This document shows positions 62,739 through 64,000 of a stretch of DNA of 64,000 nt, one piece after another. The stretch lies in assembly GCA_963717765.1 (NCBI GenBank), contig CAVQWX010000005.1, forward strand, positions 124,001-188,000. Reading direction: 5' to 3'. The notes beneath the pieces were generated by a model. The model was not told the DNA's origin. It was given only the letters and a program-made list of their open reading frames with translations, and searched no databases. The translations under genes were made by a program, and so were the position numbers. Positions within the stretch are counted from its first letter, which is position 1; each line of letters starts with the position of its first letter. Source of the stretch: JACDER01 sp963717765 (lineage in GTDB: Bacteria > Actinomycetota > Thermoleophilia > Gaiellales > Gaiellaceae).

Positions 62739-64000
62739 GCCGGATCGGAGAGCGCCTCGACGAATTCGCGGCCACGCTGCCTCCGGGCGAGCAGGCCGCA
62801 CTCCGCTCGCTGCTCCGGCGGGCCGCGCCAAGGCCTGCGGAGGAGATCCTCGCCCCTGAGGAGGTCGAGGTGTACGAGCGGCTCCGCGCCGAGCCCGACC
62901 CGGACGCCGGCGGCCAGGCCGTACTCACCGTGATCATGAAGGCGACCCGTCTGTGCAACCTCCGCTGCACCTATTGCCACAGCTGGCGCAGCGGGCCCAA
63001 CCAGAAGATGACGTTCGAGGTGCTCGCGCATTCGATCCGTGGTGCGCTGCGCGACCCGAGCGTCGGTTACGTCGACTTCGTCTGGCACGGCGGCGAGGTG
63101 ACCGTGCTGCCGGTCGAGTTCTACCGCAAGGCGCTCTGGCTCCAGGAACGCTTCCGCCGCCCCGGACAGACCGTCCTGAACACGGTGCAGACGAACGCGA
63201 CACGCCTGAGCGACGAGTGGCTCGCGTTTCTCCACGACCACGACATCGGGGTCGGCGTCAGCCTCGACGGGCCGCCCGAGATCCACGACGCCCGGCGGGT
63301 CGATGCCGCAGGGCGTCCGACCTCGGCACGCGTACGAGAGGGAATCGAGCGCATTCGGGCGGCCTGCATCACGCGCTGGGGCGTGCTGATGGTCGTGGAC
63401 GGCGACGTGTGCGCGCTCGGGCCGCGTCGCCTGCTCGAGTACCTGACTGAGATCGGCGTGAAGCGGGTCTCCCTGCTCAACGTCCTCCCCGAGAACACGC
63501 CCACGGGAGCGCCGCTCAAGGGCGACTACCTCTCCTTCCCCCGTTACGTGGACTTCTTGCGCGGGCTGTTCGAGCTGTGGTGGGGCGAATATCGCGAGCG
63601 GATCGTTGTCAGCGATCTCGCCGACCTCTCAGGCCAGGTCGGCGGCGCCCCGGCACAGTTGTGCATCTTCGCCGGCGGTTGTTTCGGCCTCTACCTCACG
63701 ATCGAGCCCACAGGGGAGGTGTCGGCCTGCGACAAGTACATCGACGACGACGAGTACCGCTTCGGGCACGTCCTCGAGTCCGGGCTCACGGGCGTTCAGT
63801 CGGCGGAGCGGCTCGCCGCCGTCCGGCGGGAGAACGCGCGCGCGGTCGAGCGGATGCGCGACTGCCGCTGGTTCGGCGTCTGCCACGGAGGGTGCCCGCA
63901 CGACCACTATACGAGCGAGCGGAGGCTCCCGCGGTATGACGGGCGCTGCTGCGGCCTCGCGCCGCTCCTCGACGACATTGCCGCGACATTTCACCGTGAC
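62735..64000 (+). CDS. radical SAM/SPASM peptide maturase, truncated by the window end
   Basis: GTG 62735 overlaps the previous stop and the frame stays open for 422 codons to the window edge. After an N-terminal helical segment of about 65 residues come the radical SAM loop LCNLRCTYCHSW (CxxxCxxC), HGGEVTVLPVEFYRKALWLQ, and VSLDGPPEIHDARR. The SPASM part has Cys in QLCIFAGGCFGLYLTIEPTG, SACDKY and DCRWFGVCHGGCPHD, then CCGL. These Cys bind auxiliary clusters in sactipeptide, ranthipeptide and cyclophane maturases. It probably acts on the same precursor as the first maturase. Confidence 0.9.
   Translation, partial: MSRIGERLDEFAATLPPGEQAALRSLLRRAAPRPAEEILAPEEVEVYERLRAEPDPDAGGQAVLTVIMKATRLCNLRCTYCHSWRSGPNQKMTFEVLAHSIRGALRDPSVGYVDFVWHGGEVTVLPVEFYRKALWLQERFRRPGQTVLNTVQTNATRLSDEWLAFLHDHDIGVGVSLDGPPEIHDARRVDAAGRPTSARVREGIERIRAACITRWGVLMVVDGDVCALGPRRLLEYLTEIGVKRVSLLNVLPENTPTGAPLKGDYLSFPRYVDFLRGLFELWWGEYRERIVVSDLADLSGQVGGAPAQLCIFAGGCFGLYLTIEPTGEVSACDKYIDDDEYRFGHVLESGLTGVQSAERLAAVRRENARAVERMRDCRWFGVCHGGCPHDHYTSERRLPRYDGRCCGLAPLLDDIAATFHRD

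Noticed and set aside
60924..62831. A 635-codon minus-strand frame opposite the first radical SAM gene
   Set aside because: Antisense shadow; low-complexity composition and no recognisable domain.

Overview
The window is GC-rich, gene-dense bacterial chromosome with many GTG/TTG starts, ATGA and GTGA stop/start overlaps, and short or absent leaders. Gene content fits a soil or aquatic actinobacterium, most likely Thermoleophilia (Solirubrobacterales or Gaiellales type): a class III cyclase fused to an NB-ATPase and TPRs, LuxR regulators, LIV-type ABC systems, DipZ, and a polyhydroxyalkanoate (PHA) cluster. The lineage is inferred from content only. I saw no rRNA, tRNA, CRISPR array, prophage or transposase.

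Layout. 1-6130: end of a LuxR-type regulator, a carboxymuconolactone-decarboxylase-like protein, the cyclase/NB-ATPase/TPR regulator, and a Vps62-like membrane protein. 6282-10740: a metallo-beta-lactamase fold enzyme, an XRE regulator, and a PHA locus (phasin, PhaC, PhaJ, PhaB). 10833-16536: a flippase, a secreted RTX protein, a CBS protein, an orphan TIR protein of Cap12/Pycsar type, and a secreted beta-propeller. 16587-24928: a TAP-like hydrolase, an epoxide hydrolase with a decayed duplicate, a Bax inhibitor-1 protein, a thioredoxin-fold protein with a changed active site, a DrrAB-type exporter, a YdeI protein and a YcaQ/AlkX-like DNA glycosylase. 25046-39053: one catabolic locus. A leftward sugar-type ABC importer with a MetE-like enzyme and an amidohydrolase faces a rightward eight-gene operon (SDR, beta-hydroxyacid dehydrogenase, M24 protein, bicupin, E1alpha, E2, E1beta, XRE-cupin regulator). 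A strong dyad lies between them. 39191-44445: an unrecognised two-gene module, a 1231-residue protein with a lamin-tail domain and a 523-residue partner. 44560-50225: a LIV branched-chain-type ABC importer. 50321-55974: a lactonase-like propeller, a CHRD protein, DipZ and a two-component system. 56033-64000: a radical-SAM RiPP locus. A leftward operon (FHA/peptidase-like/ABC/cNMP transporter, GAF protein, subtilase) diverges from two radical SAM maturases, the second cut by the window end.

Six genes read through only if a single base is added or removed (near 878, 5737, 34915, 43860, 49925 and 55200). Each repair restores a continuous protein, so I read them mainly as assembly indels, typical of a metagenome-derived or draft sequence, and not as decay.

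The best candidates for something undescribed are the RiPP locus, the lamin-tail two-gene module, the TIR protein with an unassigned beta-rich C-terminus, and the catabolic locus, whose substrate I cannot name.
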